64,000 nt of DNA from Rhabdornis inornatus (Eukaryota; Chordata; Aves; Passeriformes; Rhabdornithidae): the NCBI GenBank assembly GCA_013397075.1, contig VWZS01000632.1, positions 62,001 through 126,000 on the forward strand, read 5' to 3'. Positions 1-11,637 of this stretch are shown piece after piece. How positions within the stretch are numbered: the first letter of the stretch is position 1; each line of letters opens with the position of its first letter. The notes under the pieces were generated by a model that saw only the letters and a list, made by a program, of their open reading frames with translations, was not told where the DNA came from and searched no databases. A program made the position numbers and the translations under genes.

Positions 1-1384
1 GTAGAGAATTCCGCAGTTCCCCATTTCAGTACTTTTTTTTGGTGTACATCTGTGAGAATATTTAACAGTGAATTTTCATTACCTGGAGACAGATGGAAAT
101 AAAGAAATATTTACCATAATTGAAACAAAAAATCTCATTCCACTTCAGTGTTTGCAGTTGATGAACTCTCATTTTTTCAAAATAATTTACTTTTCTATGA
201 AATTCTATAGTCCTAAGGAGCTGATTTTTTCCTACTAGATTTCATCCTGTTTCCTGGTAACAGCGAAAATTTCCAGTACCTCCAAAATATTCCTTAGAAT
301 ATTTTCTAAGGATGACCTCTGAGCTTGTGTCACACTAGATTTAAGTAGCTCTCCTCTTAGGCCATGATAGTTAATGAAAGTAATTATTAGGAGAAATTTG
401 AGGACTCAATTCAAGGACTCAGTTCAGCCTCTGGTCAGTTTCTATGTACATGACAGTTCCTAATTAAGGAGGATTCTTTCTCTGTCTATCACTTTACCAT
501 GTTTTTATGTTCTTGTGTTACATCTGATCTTTTTAGTTAACAAAAATCCTGCAAGGCTCTGGGTAAGCAAATCTGTTTGGTTTTTAGTGACATGCATCTA
601 AGTGTTACCTAGAGTAATTTTACATATGTCTTTCTGACTATAAATATTTCCTTAAGAACATACATTTAATCTTGCCTTACTCAGTCTAAGGGAATTGGAA
701 GCCGTATGTCCTGCTTGCTTGGAAGTTACAGGTAATAAAGGCTTCCTGTGTGGCAAGGAACTCAACATGGACTTCCAAAGTTGAAGTCCTGTCCCAGAGA
801 CCATGAGGAGATTCTGGGTGGGGCTTCTACCTGCAAAACAGGGATGAGAGAGCAGGAGAAGCAGTCTTGTCTTCCAGATAGCACTCCTGGTACATCTACC
901 TGGAAAACTCAGTAGTCAACCCGGAAATAGTTGCTGGAATCCAGTGCTCTGTCCTAGTACTTTTCTGTAGACTTCTCCAGGTGAGAGCCCAGATCATAGT
1001 GTAGTATTTTGGAACAGAAGCTTTTCAGAGAGACTTCTGGCCTCTGGATCAGAACACCTGGAGGTGTGTTGTACTGGGGCAGTGCCTGACATGGTGTAGG
1101 TGCCTCTCGTCTAGTGCTTAGGGGTTTTGGATCCTCCTTGTGAGAAAATATTGCAGTCTGGCTTTTTGAGTCTGTTATAAAAATGGGGCACTTCATTTTC
1201 TTTGGGTTTCACTCATTTGATACCGTATATGTTAAACCACTGAGCTCTTTTGCAAGTTGTTCAAAAGCTAAAGTGATTTCTTGGCCATGTATCTGTGATA
1301 AATGTGATTTGTGCTAATTAAATTGTAACTATATTAGCAAAATTGTATTTAGATCAATAGAAGACAATTGTTACAGAGTGAAGG
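1..1384. other. Unique AT-rich sequence, no gene seen
   Basis: I see no gene, repeat family or RNA here. The only open frame of any size is an 80-codon minus-strand frame at 954-1196, which has no recognisable motif, and open frames of that size are common by chance in this window. Confidence 0.6.
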
Positions 1385-1925
1385 GGGAGATGGGTGAGAC
1401 AGGGCAAAGGACATCTTCCAGATGTTGGGAGTTGAAGAGGAATGTTGGAAGGGAATAGTAGAAGGACGTAGGTCTGACAAGCAGCATCTAGAAATAGAAA
1501 GTTTCAACCTTGAAATGGGCCAAAATGGGATGATTCCAGGCATAGGACCCAATTAAAGTCTTGCTATGGAAAACATCTGCTCAGTCACATAGTGCGCCTG
1601 CGCTACCTGCAGGTTACACCTCGGTCATTGAGGAAGATGACAAGCCTTCATCGGAAATAAGACCCTTAAAAGGATGAAAGACCCCCTAACCCATTAGTAG
1701 AGCATGCGCCACACAACATAGTGACATAGATTTTAGGAATAAAAACTAGGAGGAGTTTTCTAGAAACTTCTGTATCATATAGTTTATAAGTGGGATTGTT
1801 AGCCTTGATGCTTTGGTACGTGAGGAATGGTGAGCCACTCCCTGTATCCCCGGTCAGAGGGGGGCCCCTCCCCGGTCGGTTTTGCTTATGCTTTATATGA
1901 ACCTCAATTATACTAAATTACTTAC
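1385..1925 (+). mobile_element. Probable ERV LTR remnant, plus strand
   Basis: The stretch has the make-up of a retroviral LTR. A purine-rich run (1381-1390) that could be a polypurine tract comes first. A TTTATAAG TATA-like box lies near 1783, followed by a GC-rich block (1840-1880) with CCCGGTC repeats on either side of a G run. The end, near 1915, is AT-rich with what looks like a decayed AATAAA. GC content and CpG are higher than in the flanks. Neither terminal inverted repeats nor a target-site duplication could be fixed, so both boundaries are approximate. An alternative is an unrelated GC-rich unique segment. Confidence 0.4.
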
Positions 1926-2345
1926 TGCCAAATTTTGTATATTCTCAAATATATGCACTATGATTGTATTCATCTCCAATACTTTAATTGTATTCATTTA
2001 TAATGGTTACTATTAAAAATTTGCTGCTACATTTAATATTGTTGTTTGAGAAATTGGACAAACAGAATGTCATTTATAACATATCTAAGGTAAAAAAGTG
2101 TGGGATTTTTTTTCAAAATGGGGGATTGTTTGGAAATTAGTTTTAGTTAAACATCAGCATTCAGTTGCAATACCTGACTGACAATATGAGATCCTTGCAC
2201 ATTGGAAACAGCCTGCAGAAAGACAAGAAGGTATGGTTTTTGAGCAAGTGTTTGTGATGCTGTTGCTGAAAAATGTTGGTTTATTTTAAAATACATACTT
2301 TGAAAAGGCCTACCAGAATGCATAAACACTTGAGAAACTCTAGCT
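1926..2345. other. AT-rich unique sequence
   Basis: Low-complexity T/A-rich DNA with no gene or repeat that I can name. It separates two probable LTR remnants. Confidence 0.5.
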
Positions 2346-2864
2346 GTGAAGTTCACCCAAAGTGAAAATTGAATTAAGGTTTGCTAGTTTGAAAGAAAAC
2401 CAGCAGGAGGAATCAACTCCACACAAATATCTTGCAAGAGATTCCAAGTCAGAGCCACAATTTAATTGGAAAACTTAAAGAGAAACACTGGCTTAAACTG
2501 ACAAAGTCAGAATACGAGCTGACACCCTATTGGTTACAGTGGTGGCAGCAGTCTGATTGGAGTGATGGATGTGGTCTTGTTGAAGCAGTGATCCTGTAGA
2601 AAGGTCTGGTCCTTCTCTGGAGGTACAGTGGTCATTACTGAGAGCTCTTGTCTTCTGGGAATCCAGTGGTGGTGTCCTGGTGTCTCAAGCCCCAGATTAT
2701 ATACAGGTTCCTCCCTCAGGGCAGGGCATTTCACATTAGGATGCAATTCTATGAATCATGCTGGGGAGTCCTTGATGGCCCATTAGTGGAGGTGGCACTC
2801 CAGGGTGGCTGCTGCTTCCTCAGAGGAAGTTATCATGGTTGAGTCATGAAAAAGATAAAGTACA
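2346..2864 (-). mobile_element. Probable ERV LTR remnant, minus strand
   Basis: Read on the minus strand, the segment has LTR architecture. It starts with TGTAC just after a purine-rich GGGTGGAGCAG. A TATATAA box lies at 2695-2706 (complement), and an AATTAAA-type poly(A) signal follows near 2461-2475. The 2570-2830 part has promoter-like GC balance unlike the flanks. I could not identify matching terminal repeats or a target duplication, so the 2346 end is a guess. It could instead be unrelated unique DNA with a chance TATA box. Confidence 0.35.
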
Positions 2865-3087
2865 CTGCTCCACCCATTTTAACAGCTCATGTAGGTGGTA
2901 GTAGAATACATACTTTTGGTTGAACCTTACATTGTAACCCAAGACAGAGTGCAATCACGGCCTCATATCCCTGCACACAAAGGTAAGACTTCTGATAAGA
3001 GAGGCTTGTTAGATAATGGTGGAAGGTGATTGGGAGTGAAATCCAGACAACTGGACTGGCACGTCTTTTTATCAATGAGAATAATAA

Positions 3088-3834
3088 GAGAATCACAGAA
3101 TCACTGAGGCTGAGAAAGACCTCCCAGCCCATGGAGCCCAAGCTGTGCCTGATGCCCACCTTGTCCCCAGCCCAGAGCACTGAGTGCCACCTCCAGCCCT
3201 TCCTTGGACACCTCCAGGGATGGGCACTCCAAACGTCCCTGGGCAGCCCCTGCCAAAGCCTGAGCACCCTTTACATGGAGAAATTCCTCCTGGTGTCCAA
3301 CCTGAGCCTCCCCTGGCACAGCTTGAGGCTAGTTCCCCTTGTCCTGTCCCTTTTCCCTGGCAGCAGTGCCCGACCCCCCCATTGGCTGTCCCCTCCTGTC
3401 AGGGAGTTGTGCAGAGCCAGAAGGTTCCCCCTGAGCCTCCTTTTCTCCAGGCTGAGCCCCATTCCCAGCTCCCTCAGCCTCTCCTGGGGCTCCAGCCCCT
3501 TCCCCAGCTCTGTTTGCTTCCCTGAACATGCTCCAGCCCCTCCAGGGCTCTCTGGCCAGGAGGGCCCAGAACTGGACACAGCCCTCGAGGTCCCTCAGCA
3601 GGGCCAGCCCAGGAGATGGGCCCTACCCTGGGTCTGTGGCCACCCCACGGCTGGCACAGCCCAGGGGCCATTGGCCTCGTGCCCCCCCGTGCCCCCTGGG
3701 CTCCTGTCCAGCCTCTGGCACAGCACCCCCAGGGCCTTTCCCAACGGGCCCTTTCCAGTGCCTCTGCCCCAGCCTGGAGCTGCAGGGCTTGGGGTGACCC
3801 CAGAGCAGGACCCGGTGATTTGCCTTGCTGAATC
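3088..3834 (-). mobile_element. CR1 LINE, 3' end, 5'-truncated
   Basis: The plus strand begins with AGAATCACAGAATCACTGAGG, the complement of the avian CR1 3' tail. It continues through typical CR1 landmarks: CACCTCCAGGGATGG, CCTGGGCAGCCCCTGCC, CCTCCTTTTCTCCAGGCTGAG, CAGAACTGGACACAGCCCTCGAGG and GCCATTGGCCTCG, finishing near GATTTGCCTTGCTGAATC. The element is therefore on the minus strand, with its 3' end at 3088 and a 5' truncation at about 3834. This is the normal state for CR1. It is GC-rich, so spurious frames cover it on both strands, including a 278-codon plus frame (3026-3862) and minus frames up to 140 codons. None is a known CR1 reverse-transcriptase frame. Confidence 0.92.
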
Positions 3835-4520
3835 AGTAGTTGCAGCTTACCTGAGAAATTAGGTTGGCTCTCCATCATGTGGGTTCTTTCAGTCAAACAT
3901 GGATTTCTCTCTAGGAAGAGCCGGTGTTCAACAGCAAGTTGTAGTTTTGATTACACAAATGAGTGGCAAAATTGGCTTATTTTAAACAGGACTTGACACT
4001 AAATGATTACAATTGCCTCTTTTGGAAACAAGATAAAAGTTTGATTTATTAAAATTCAAACTTGTTTCTACAGTGAGAATGTTTCTTGGCTTGTATGACC
4101 TTTTGCAGTGTTGTTTTTCTAACAAAGAAGAAAATCTTCAAGAATCTATAATGAATGTTCACTTCTTTAGGCATAGGATTCCCTTCTACTGTATTTGAAG
4201 GTGCTTTCTCTACTACAATTCTAACTTAAGTCTTTTTTTACATTTATTTCTTAGCTTCATCATAAAATTTCCTGCCACAGGTCTTTCTCTTAGCATTTCT
4301 TGGAAAGTTGGTTTTATTATGAATTGTTCTCTTCCCTCTCTGTGTATTGAGACCTATTCAAAAACTTGGGTGTCTTCCTGAGGATCAGATTATAATTTTT
4401 CTTATGTCAGCCTCTGGGTGACTAGAAGCCATTCTGTCAATAATTTTAATAGTAGGAAGGAGTATGCTGAAATCATGAAGTATCCCTCTTCACAGTGGTG
4501 CTTTACACTGCATTTGGTTG
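3835..4520. other. Unique sequence between CR1 and LTR
   Basis: T-rich DNA with no reading frame or repeat that I can name. Confidence 0.5.
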
Positions 4521-4525
4521 AGCAG

Positions 4526-5334
4526 TGTCCTGGTTTGAAAAGACAGGTGTGTGCTATGGAAGAGCAGCGCCTTCTCTCAAAATGGAGCCAATAAATCCCT
4601 CCCTCTGAATTAGTATAATTTTGGAATTAAGGGGCTCTCAGGCAAAGATATGAGGATAGGAATAACAGTTCTTTACTAGTATGTATGTATACATATATAT
4701 ATATATATAAAACAAGGCAAACAAAACAACAACAACTATGAAATTAACAACAAAGACAACAGGAACCCAGTAACAGTTCTTTTGGTTGTGGACACCTTTC
4801 CCCTGTGGTGCAGTTACCGTCCCAGTTGGCAGTGAGTTCCAGCCGGCTCCCGGTGGGCAGGGGCAGATGCGGCGATCCCGCGTGGCTGCAGGAGTGCTGG
4901 GGGTGATGGTGGCTGTGTCCCGGATGGGAGGGGTGGAGGAGAGGCTCTGCTCACGGATCCTTGGGGGCAGTGTCGTTCCCGGTGCTACATCAGGATGCTT
5001 GGAGATGGCAGGCTGAAGCAGGAGAGCATCCTAGAAGGGGTGCGGGGTCCAACACCAGAAGAGGCAGCCCCCGCGTTGGGATGATGGGGTGAGGTTTTCT
5101 AGCGGCCGTCCTCCTCCCAGAGCCAACAACGAGCGAGAGCCCCCCCACCCTCCTTTACCTACCGCTGATCTCGCGGTGTTCCCCCCACGCCTTCCCCCTC
5201 CACCCTGCGAGAGAAACTCCGAAAAAGAAACAGAGAGCCTCCCCCTCTCAGTCACTAGCCATCAGGGCTTCTTAGCATGTCAATGGGAAAAAATTCCACA
5301 GACAGAGAGGAGAGGAAAAAAACAACCCCCAACA
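4526..5334 (-). mobile_element. Solo LTR, family A copy 1
   Basis: The plus strand starts TGTCCTGGTTTGAAAAGACAG and ends CAACCCCCAACA, so the element reads TGTTGGGG...CCAGGACA on the minus strand. The 5-bp sequence AGCAG lies directly outside both ends (4521-4525 and 5335-5339), a perfect target-site duplication. The body matches the LTRs at 10917-11637 and 37877-38595 in order: AATAACAGTTCTTTACTA, a CAAAACAACAAC tract, a GC-rich middle, and a segment ending near AATGGGAAAAAATTCCACAG. At 809 bp it is longer than its relatives, partly through a TA repeat at 4692-4709. No internal retroviral region adjoins it, so it is a solitary LTR. Confidence 0.9.
4692..4709. repeat. (TA)n microsatellite inside LTR
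   Basis: About nine TA units preceded by ATGTATGTATAC. It lies inside family A copy 1 and is absent at the same place in copies 2 and 3, so it expanded after insertion. Confidence 0.85.
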
Positions 5335-5339
5335 AGCAG

Positions 5340-5679
5340 CCATGTGGACTTTAGGATACAATAAACTACTAACAATCACTACGTCACTGGAGAAAACAAA
5401 GCAACTGAATTAAAAGTAAAATAAAGGTTATATATATATTTGGAGGAAATATTATATATTTTCAGCAATTTTTTTTCCTTGTGGGTTGTCTCTTTTCTTA
5501 GTTTTACGTGAGCTGTGTGCCACTTCTACACTTAGGCTGGCGCAATATCTAAGCCCATGATATCCTTAAATACTTGCAACTGCAAGGCACTTTACTTGCT
5601 TGCACAAACAACTCATTGTCAAATGTATCTTTTTTTGATTTTGTTTTCCCTTACTAGCAATCCCCCTGTTGTTTTGGCT
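5340..5679. other. AT-rich unique sequence
   Basis: Contains a short TATATATAT run near 5430 and nothing recognisable as a gene. Confidence 0.5.
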
Positions 5680-6096
5680 TCATTTAGCAGCATTATGCCT
5701 TGTTGACTTGCACTTCAGCATAGGAACCACTGTGTTGGACATTATTGCTTCCATGAATTCTGTGTCAGCATCTGCAGCTTCAGAAACTTGTTCTAACAGG
5801 GTAGTAGCCCTTGCTACCATAACATGATCATGTGCTGCCCTGTAAGTGACAGAAGGTGGGAAGGTAATTTCCCTTCTACCACCCAGCTGCAGTCCTGCCA
5901 AAAAGATATTCTCTGAACTTAGTTATGGAAACTCCTCAAGTATCTCTGGGAAAACTATGGAGCAGATAAAATCTCTCAACAGCTGTATTTCTGCATCAGC
6001 ATTAACAAGTGATACAGAGAAGTCATTGTCCATATCCAGTGTTAAAAGCAAAGCTGTTTGCTGGCTCAGGTAAGTATCCCCAGAGATTGGGATTCC
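5680..6096 (-). pseudogene. Weak exon- or pseudogene-like open stretch
   Basis: On the minus strand one frame is open for 139 codons from an upstream stop (6097-6099) to a TGA at 5680-5682, broken only once, by TAA at 5923-5925. An ATG lies at 6031-6033. The C-terminal 80-codon part has a mixed, protein-like composition with helical Ala/Glu/Val stretches, but I do not recognise it. The opposite strand competes: a textbook donor CAG|GTAAGTAT starts at 6070, and a plausible acceptor (TTTCCCTTCTACCACCCAGCTGCAG) ends at 5892, which would make a plus-strand exon 5893-6069. Both could be chance, since open stretches this long recur in the window. No poly(A) tail marks it as a processed copy. Confidence 0.2.
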
Positions 6097-8010
6097 TTAT
6101 TTCTGGGTTCTCACCTCATGGAGGCTGCTGGGGGTGCTGCACAGGGCCTTTGTGAACAGGTGGCAGTTTCCCACCTGTCGTGTGATGTGACACATACCTG
6201 TTAATTGGTCTCTTGTCCCAGGCTCTGGGTATGATCATGTGAGGTATTAATGTCCAAATGCGCACTGGGTGTGGATGGGTGGCTCTGGAGGACCCTTCAG
6301 AGGTCAGCTGAGTACACACAACCATTTGTGTTGTGTTTCTGGGTACCAATCTCCTTTGCATACTAAAGAAAGCAGCCAAATATAATCGCATTAATAAGTG
6401 AAGACAGCAGCTTCCTGGAGTGCTTGAGGAAGTTGCCACATCTGGCAATGCCTGTTGAGAGGGAAGGCTGAATAGTAATAAAGGAAATGGATTTGAAATT
6501 CTTCCTGATAGGGAATGTCTGTGAGTGAAATGCTGACAGCACACACGTGCATGGAGTCACTTCTGACACTAAGGAGAGCTGCAGGCAGGCATCTGAGGCC
6601 AGAGTTGAGTCAATATTTCTCCTTGTGGTGTCTGTGTGAGCTTGTCACTCTTTATCCTGTTAACCCTTTTGCCAGATGCTTGCAGAAATACTGTGTTCTG
6701 CCAATATCTGACAGCAGGCAGACTTTGGATCATATACACAGTTAGCTTTTGAACTGGTAGTCTCTCTGATTTATTTGCTGCTGCCTCAAGAGTTTCTGTC
6801 TGTTTTAAAATCATGTCTGAGTTATATTGCTACTGGGAGATATATAATGGCTTACCTGTTCTGTGGCTTTATGTTTTCTTTCACTTACGGCTTACCTTAA
6901 TCATTCAGCTTCACTAATGTGCAAGTCACCATTTTGGGTTAATTTTCATTAAACTTGCACCCATGTTATAAAATAAGGTGGAAATTTTCTGCTAAGCCAG
7001 ATGCTAGGCAGAGTCAGCAGTACTTGTTTAGAATGAAACTTCAAACTCATTAAATCATAGCATTCATTTTCTTGCTGCCAGCTACAACATGCAATGAGGA
7101 ATCCATTATCTGCTTTTCAGCCACAGACCTTGTATGGCTGATTTGCAAATGCTCAAGTGAAGTTCTAGAACAAATGAACATCGAGGAGCTCTTGCCAGAA
7201 ATGTGAAATATGTCTGTTCACTACTCGGGCTCCATGACGGGACCACTAGTCAAACATCACCTGGTTTTCTTTTGGTGTGGGATAGACTGAGTACCGGAAC
7301 TTTATTTGACTAAAGGTAAGTGAGGAAATAGTTCAGCAAGAACCAAAAGTACCTAATCCCCTAATTGGAATTGACATTTTTAGTGCAGAAAAACACATGG
7401 TTAAAGAGCAGTGCCCATGAAATACTTTCTGTGGACTAGTGCTAAAGTTCAGAGCCTGGTAGATGAGATATTCTGGTTTTCATCCCACTTCCTGAATGCT
7501 GGAAACATTGAGCCCTTTTTATATGCTTCTCTATACCTTCCAAAGGAGAAAAGCCTTGGGGTACAGTGACTCTGACTTCCTGGGCTTTGAGACATAGAAA
7601 ACAGCTACTGTTATACTGCATTATATTAGCAGGAATAGCTGAGGTTTAAGTATGTTGTTTTTAACTGGGATCATGGGTGGGATCATAAATAGGTTTCTGT
7701 GTTGCTGGGAGCCTTTGGGGACAGAATACAGGGGGGACTTGTGCCTCCTCTGTACTGTGTTCCATGGGTACCTGAAAACCAAAACTCTATTTCAAATGTT
7801 GAAAATGTTGAAAAGATATGGGTGTCCCCACATCTCTTATGTCACAGCTTTACTGAATAGCTGCTGATTCTGTGTGTGTATCAATGGTTGGAACTGGTGT
7901 TTTACCCGTGGCAGTTTGATAGAAGGAACCAATGTTAGGCAAGTGTCAGTCTACATTTCCATGGGTTACTTGCAGTATTCTGGTCACTTGGGTCACAGGG
8001 CAGAAATAGG

Positions 8011-8052
8011 AAAAATGCAGCAAAGACTAAGAAAAATGCAGCAAAGACTAAG
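8011..8052. repeat. 21-bp perfect tandem duplication
   Basis: Two identical head-to-tail 21-bp units (8011-8031 and 8032-8052), each starting AAAAATGCAGC. As 21 is a multiple of three, a 96-codon plus frame (7874-8164) passes through both without a shift, giving a repeated lysine/glutamine-rich heptad. Perfect identity suggests a recent slippage event. I do not think the frame is a gene. Confidence 0.95.
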
Positions 8053-10639
8053 CTTCTACACAGGGGAAAAGCTAATCTGGATTGTCATCCTGGAAAAAAC
8101 AGCGAATAAGAGGAGAGATGAAAATGGTCTAGAAAGTTATTATGAGAGAAGAGGGAGGAAATGATTTATTTGAAGATGGTTTCTCACTCTTGCTTGGAGC
8201 TAATACATGCGGGCAACCTGGTAAAATTATCAAGCATGCGGTTTAAAGCAAATGAAACCCAATCTTATTTTGGCATGTTGTAGTTACATCGTGTAATTAA
8301 TGTCCATGGGATATTTTGAGGCCTAAATATAAACAGAAAAGGAGGCCAAACATGCTCATGAGGTGCAGGTGAGAGATGTTTGTAGAGACCATGTGCAGTT
8401 GAATATTTAGCACAGTGGTCTGTCCTTCCTATGTCTTCAGCTTCAGAAACCCTTAGGCTACAGATTGCAGGGAACAGTAATTCTGTCCATGTACTTGTCT
8501 TTGTTTTCCCTGGGTGGTCACTGCTGGCCAGTGCACAGTTGGCAGCATGGCTTTATTCAGTGTGACAGGTCTCACTGGACCCATGTGGAAATGTACTGCT
8601 GCTTTAGGATCTTCCCACCTAAACAGACTAACCCCAAGGTGAGGGAATGTAGAGGGAAAGTGCTGTGTAATGGTTGTACAAGAAACAAGCTCCATGTCTG
8701 TTTGGAGAAATGTCTGTGGGTCTGTGAGATTGGTTTTGACTTTGGGCACAGGAATCTGGTCTAACAGAAAGCAGGAATATCTTAAAAATCCATGGGGTTT
8801 TATCTCTGCAGATGAAATGAGAATAATTTGGGAGAGTTTTTCTTGTGAGAAATGACTTGATAAAACCACTTTTCCTTTCAGTGATGAGTTTTCAGTTTAG
8901 ATGTGTCCAAACAGTAATTTTGAAATTACAACTGATGCTCTTTAATAAAATCTAGTCCCACTTCTCAGGCTGATTATTCTGCTTAGCTTTAGGATATGTC
9001 CCTTTTGAGCGGGTTAGTTTTAATGTTATGCACCGCTCTGGCCTTAGGCCACCAGATCACAGTAATTTTGAGTGGGGGTCTTGAGAGCTCTGCTGTGCTG
9101 TTTGATTTAAATTAAATGCATCAAAAGAATTATTTCTTTCTAAAAGGAGAAAAGTCTTGATTTCAATGAATTGAGAAAGTGAATTGCCGACAGCTGGTGT
9201 TGAATTGTCACTATAGAGATGATAGAAACATAATCATGGGGAGCGCTGCAGACACCTCTCATCCTGATGCAGTTTTTCCTCAATTTGATTACTTCTTAAT
9301 CTTTTGTATGAAAAATTGTAAAGATAATGACAGTAAGACATAATTATGAGTCAGTAGGATAATTCATAACACTTCTGCTACAGTTTTCTGCCTAACAAAG
9401 CCAGTGGATTATTCCTCAGGTATCATCAAACCAGAAAATAACTGAGCTACTCTGGCCAGTGAATGAATGTCCTCAAGTACAAAACTGGACATGTATTGTA
9501 TGTATGACCTTGCTGTAAGAAGGTCTGCATGAGATTAGATGTTTTTATATGGCAAACTCTCTTCCAGTAAATTCCCAGTAATCTGGATCATGTAAAGAAT
9601 AAAATAATGTTCTGTTGTACAAGCTATTGGCTATTTGTTAATTGTGTTGCCCCCTAAAATTTCCAAGACTATGCATGACAGATAAAATTTCTCAGAATAA
9701 AATCTAATTTTAGATCTAAAAATGAGTGCTAATGTAATGGAAATGGCTTAATGTTTTGTGTCTGGTTTTCTTTGCTTGTTGTGTCCTGCCCTGCACATTT
9801 CCAGGAGAAAGCACTATATATTATTACATATATTATGTATATTATTTTTTCTGTCCTTTTGGAGAAGGCAGGAATCGCGATCTCTTCTGTTGCAAATATT
9901 TGAAATTAACTATTCAGTATTAGTTCTCCTCTGAAGTTCTCCTCTCTCTCCTCCTAAAATATTGCCAAATCAGTTTGGTGAGGGGAGGCACAAGCTTTGT
10001 GTGAGTGCATTTCAAATTTTTCATTTTATCATTTTATTTTATATAAAGAATTATAAATATTTCTATTTGAATTGCCTTTTTGTTCAAATCAAAGGAAAAA
10101 AGAAAAATGTGAAATCTTCCAACTTCTCATACAGCATGGAGAAAGATTTACATTAAAGATATAAATGCTGTAAAGAAAACTAAATAGTCCATAACGATCA
10201 ATTTTTAGTCAGAATTGAGAACATTTCACTGTTGTTGGTTGAATGAAAGTGCACTTTTTAAGTAACGTTCTGTGGAACTGTTTCTATTGATGACATTGTT
10301 TTCTCTTTTCAGCTAACTCTAGAGACAGTATAGATTCTTTTTTTTCCCTTCTTCTTCTTAGGAAATGGAAATTATTACTGTTCAGGCCCACTTTCACATC
10401 TCCAGTATAGGGAGGGTACTTAATATACTCTTGCTTTCAGTAACTTTTTACCTTGGTGCTTAAGGGTAGGCAGGTTTGAAATCTCAAATGTGCCGAAGAG
10501 AAGTGCATGTTAAAACCCCATACCGTGTCTTCGATGTCATAGGTTGGCATGAAATGCCAATTTTACACGTTAGGCTTTTGCATTGTTTTGCCTCTTTAAA
10601 AGCAGGAATGGCTGTTTACCAATTCAGCTTTCATATGGG

Positions 10640-10653
10640 GTGTGTGTGTGTGT
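10640..10653. repeat. Short (TG)n run
   Basis: Seven TG units following GGGG. A small microsatellite. Confidence 0.9.
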
Positions 10654-10916
10654 ATGGAATTTCAGCCACTTGTTTTATCAGTGTGGATCTGGCCCTTTGT
10701 TATACAGTGCTAAAGACAAATAATTGCTTTATCTCTCTCTGTGGCAAGACCACTACACACTGCTCTGAAGGACCAGCAAGGCAGATTTTAAAGATATGGA
10801 TTTGGGCTCATTTTGTGCCAGGTATGCCAGGATTTCCTTACAGGAATTCCTAATAAAGAGCAAGTTCACTCACATAAAACCACTGATGAGTTTGCACAGT
10901 CATAATGCTGTAAAGT

Positions 10917-11637
10917 TGTTGGGGGTTGAATTGTTCCCTTTTCTTTCTGTGGAATTTTCTCCATTTGTTATGCTAAGTATTTGTGGCTACACCTTAGTAG
11001 CAATAGTTTTTCCCTCGCAGGGGGTGGGGGATAAGGGGAGACCGGGAAAGGAAAGGTGGGACAGGGGCCTGGGCGCGCTCTCTCGCTCGCTGGCTCGTGG
11101 GGTGGAAGGAAGACGGCCGGGGCTCCTACCCAGCATCTTCCCTGCCATCCCAACGCCGGGAGCCACGTTCCTTGCTGTCGGACATCGCACTGCTGCCTTC
11201 CCGCTTCATCCTACTGCCTCCGGGCACTCTGCTGAGCACCACGGCCAACACCGTGAGGAGGGAGTCTCCCCTCCATCCCCCTCTCACACCTGGGCCGCTG
11301 CTGCCATCACTCCAGCCCCCTTCAGCTGCACGGGACCTGCCCTGCCCGCACAGCACCGGTAACTGAGCGCAGAGAGAGAGGGCCTGTGGCCAGAGGAACT
11401 CGAACTGAGCTATACTGTTCTGTTTTGTTGTCAGTCTTTATAGCTGTTGTTGTTTCTGCTGTTTGCCGTGTTAGATATATTAGTAAAGAACTGTTATTCC
11501 TATCCCCGTATCTTCTGCCTGAAAGCCTCTGATTTGCAACTATAATAATTAGAAGGGAGGGGGGTTGCATTCTCCGTCTCAGAAAAAAAGGGGTTCTTGC
11601 CTTTCTTTAGCAAATACCTGTCTTTCAAACCAAGACA
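10917..11637 (+). mobile_element. Solo LTR, family A copy 2
   Basis: Starts TGTTGGGGGTTGAATTG and ends CTTTCAAACCAAGACA, which is the complement of the start of copies 1 and 3. The GC-rich central part, with CTCTCTCGCTCGCTGGCTCG and GCACCACGGCCAACACCGTG, is closest to the copy at 37877-38595. Further on come TATAGCTGTTGTTG and AGTAAAGAACTGTTATTCC, the latter acting as a variant poly(A) signal region. The flanks (AAAGT before, AAAAA after) match only partly, so the target duplication is decayed or obscured by the A-run. Open frames up to 188 codons across the GC-rich part are spurious. At 721 bp it is nearly the same length as copy 3. Confidence 0.88.

Larger units (their letters stand above)
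6100..10916. other. Unique intergenic or intronic sequence
   Basis: Nearly 5 kb without a recognisable gene or repeat family. A 142-codon minus frame (6116-6544) and a 138-codon minus frame (8453-8869) have no motif, no start context and no splice support, and I treat them as chance. A 21-bp tandem duplication lies at 8011-8052 and a (TG)n run at 10640-10653. GC is ordinary and there are no CpG clusters. Confidence 0.55.

Noticed and set aside
3026..3862. Longest open frame in the window (278 codons, plus strand)
   Set aside because: It lies antisense to a clear CR1 3' fragment. The proline/serine-rich reading comes from GC-rich CR1 sequence, and frames on the other strand overlap it.
6116..6544. 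142-codon minus frame
   Set aside because: Composition is unremarkable, no motif, no splice or start support. Length is within the range of chance frames in this window.
10796..11362. 188-codon plus frame
   Set aside because: It runs from unique DNA into the GC-rich core of a solo LTR, has no motif, and is disrupted in the other copies of that LTR.
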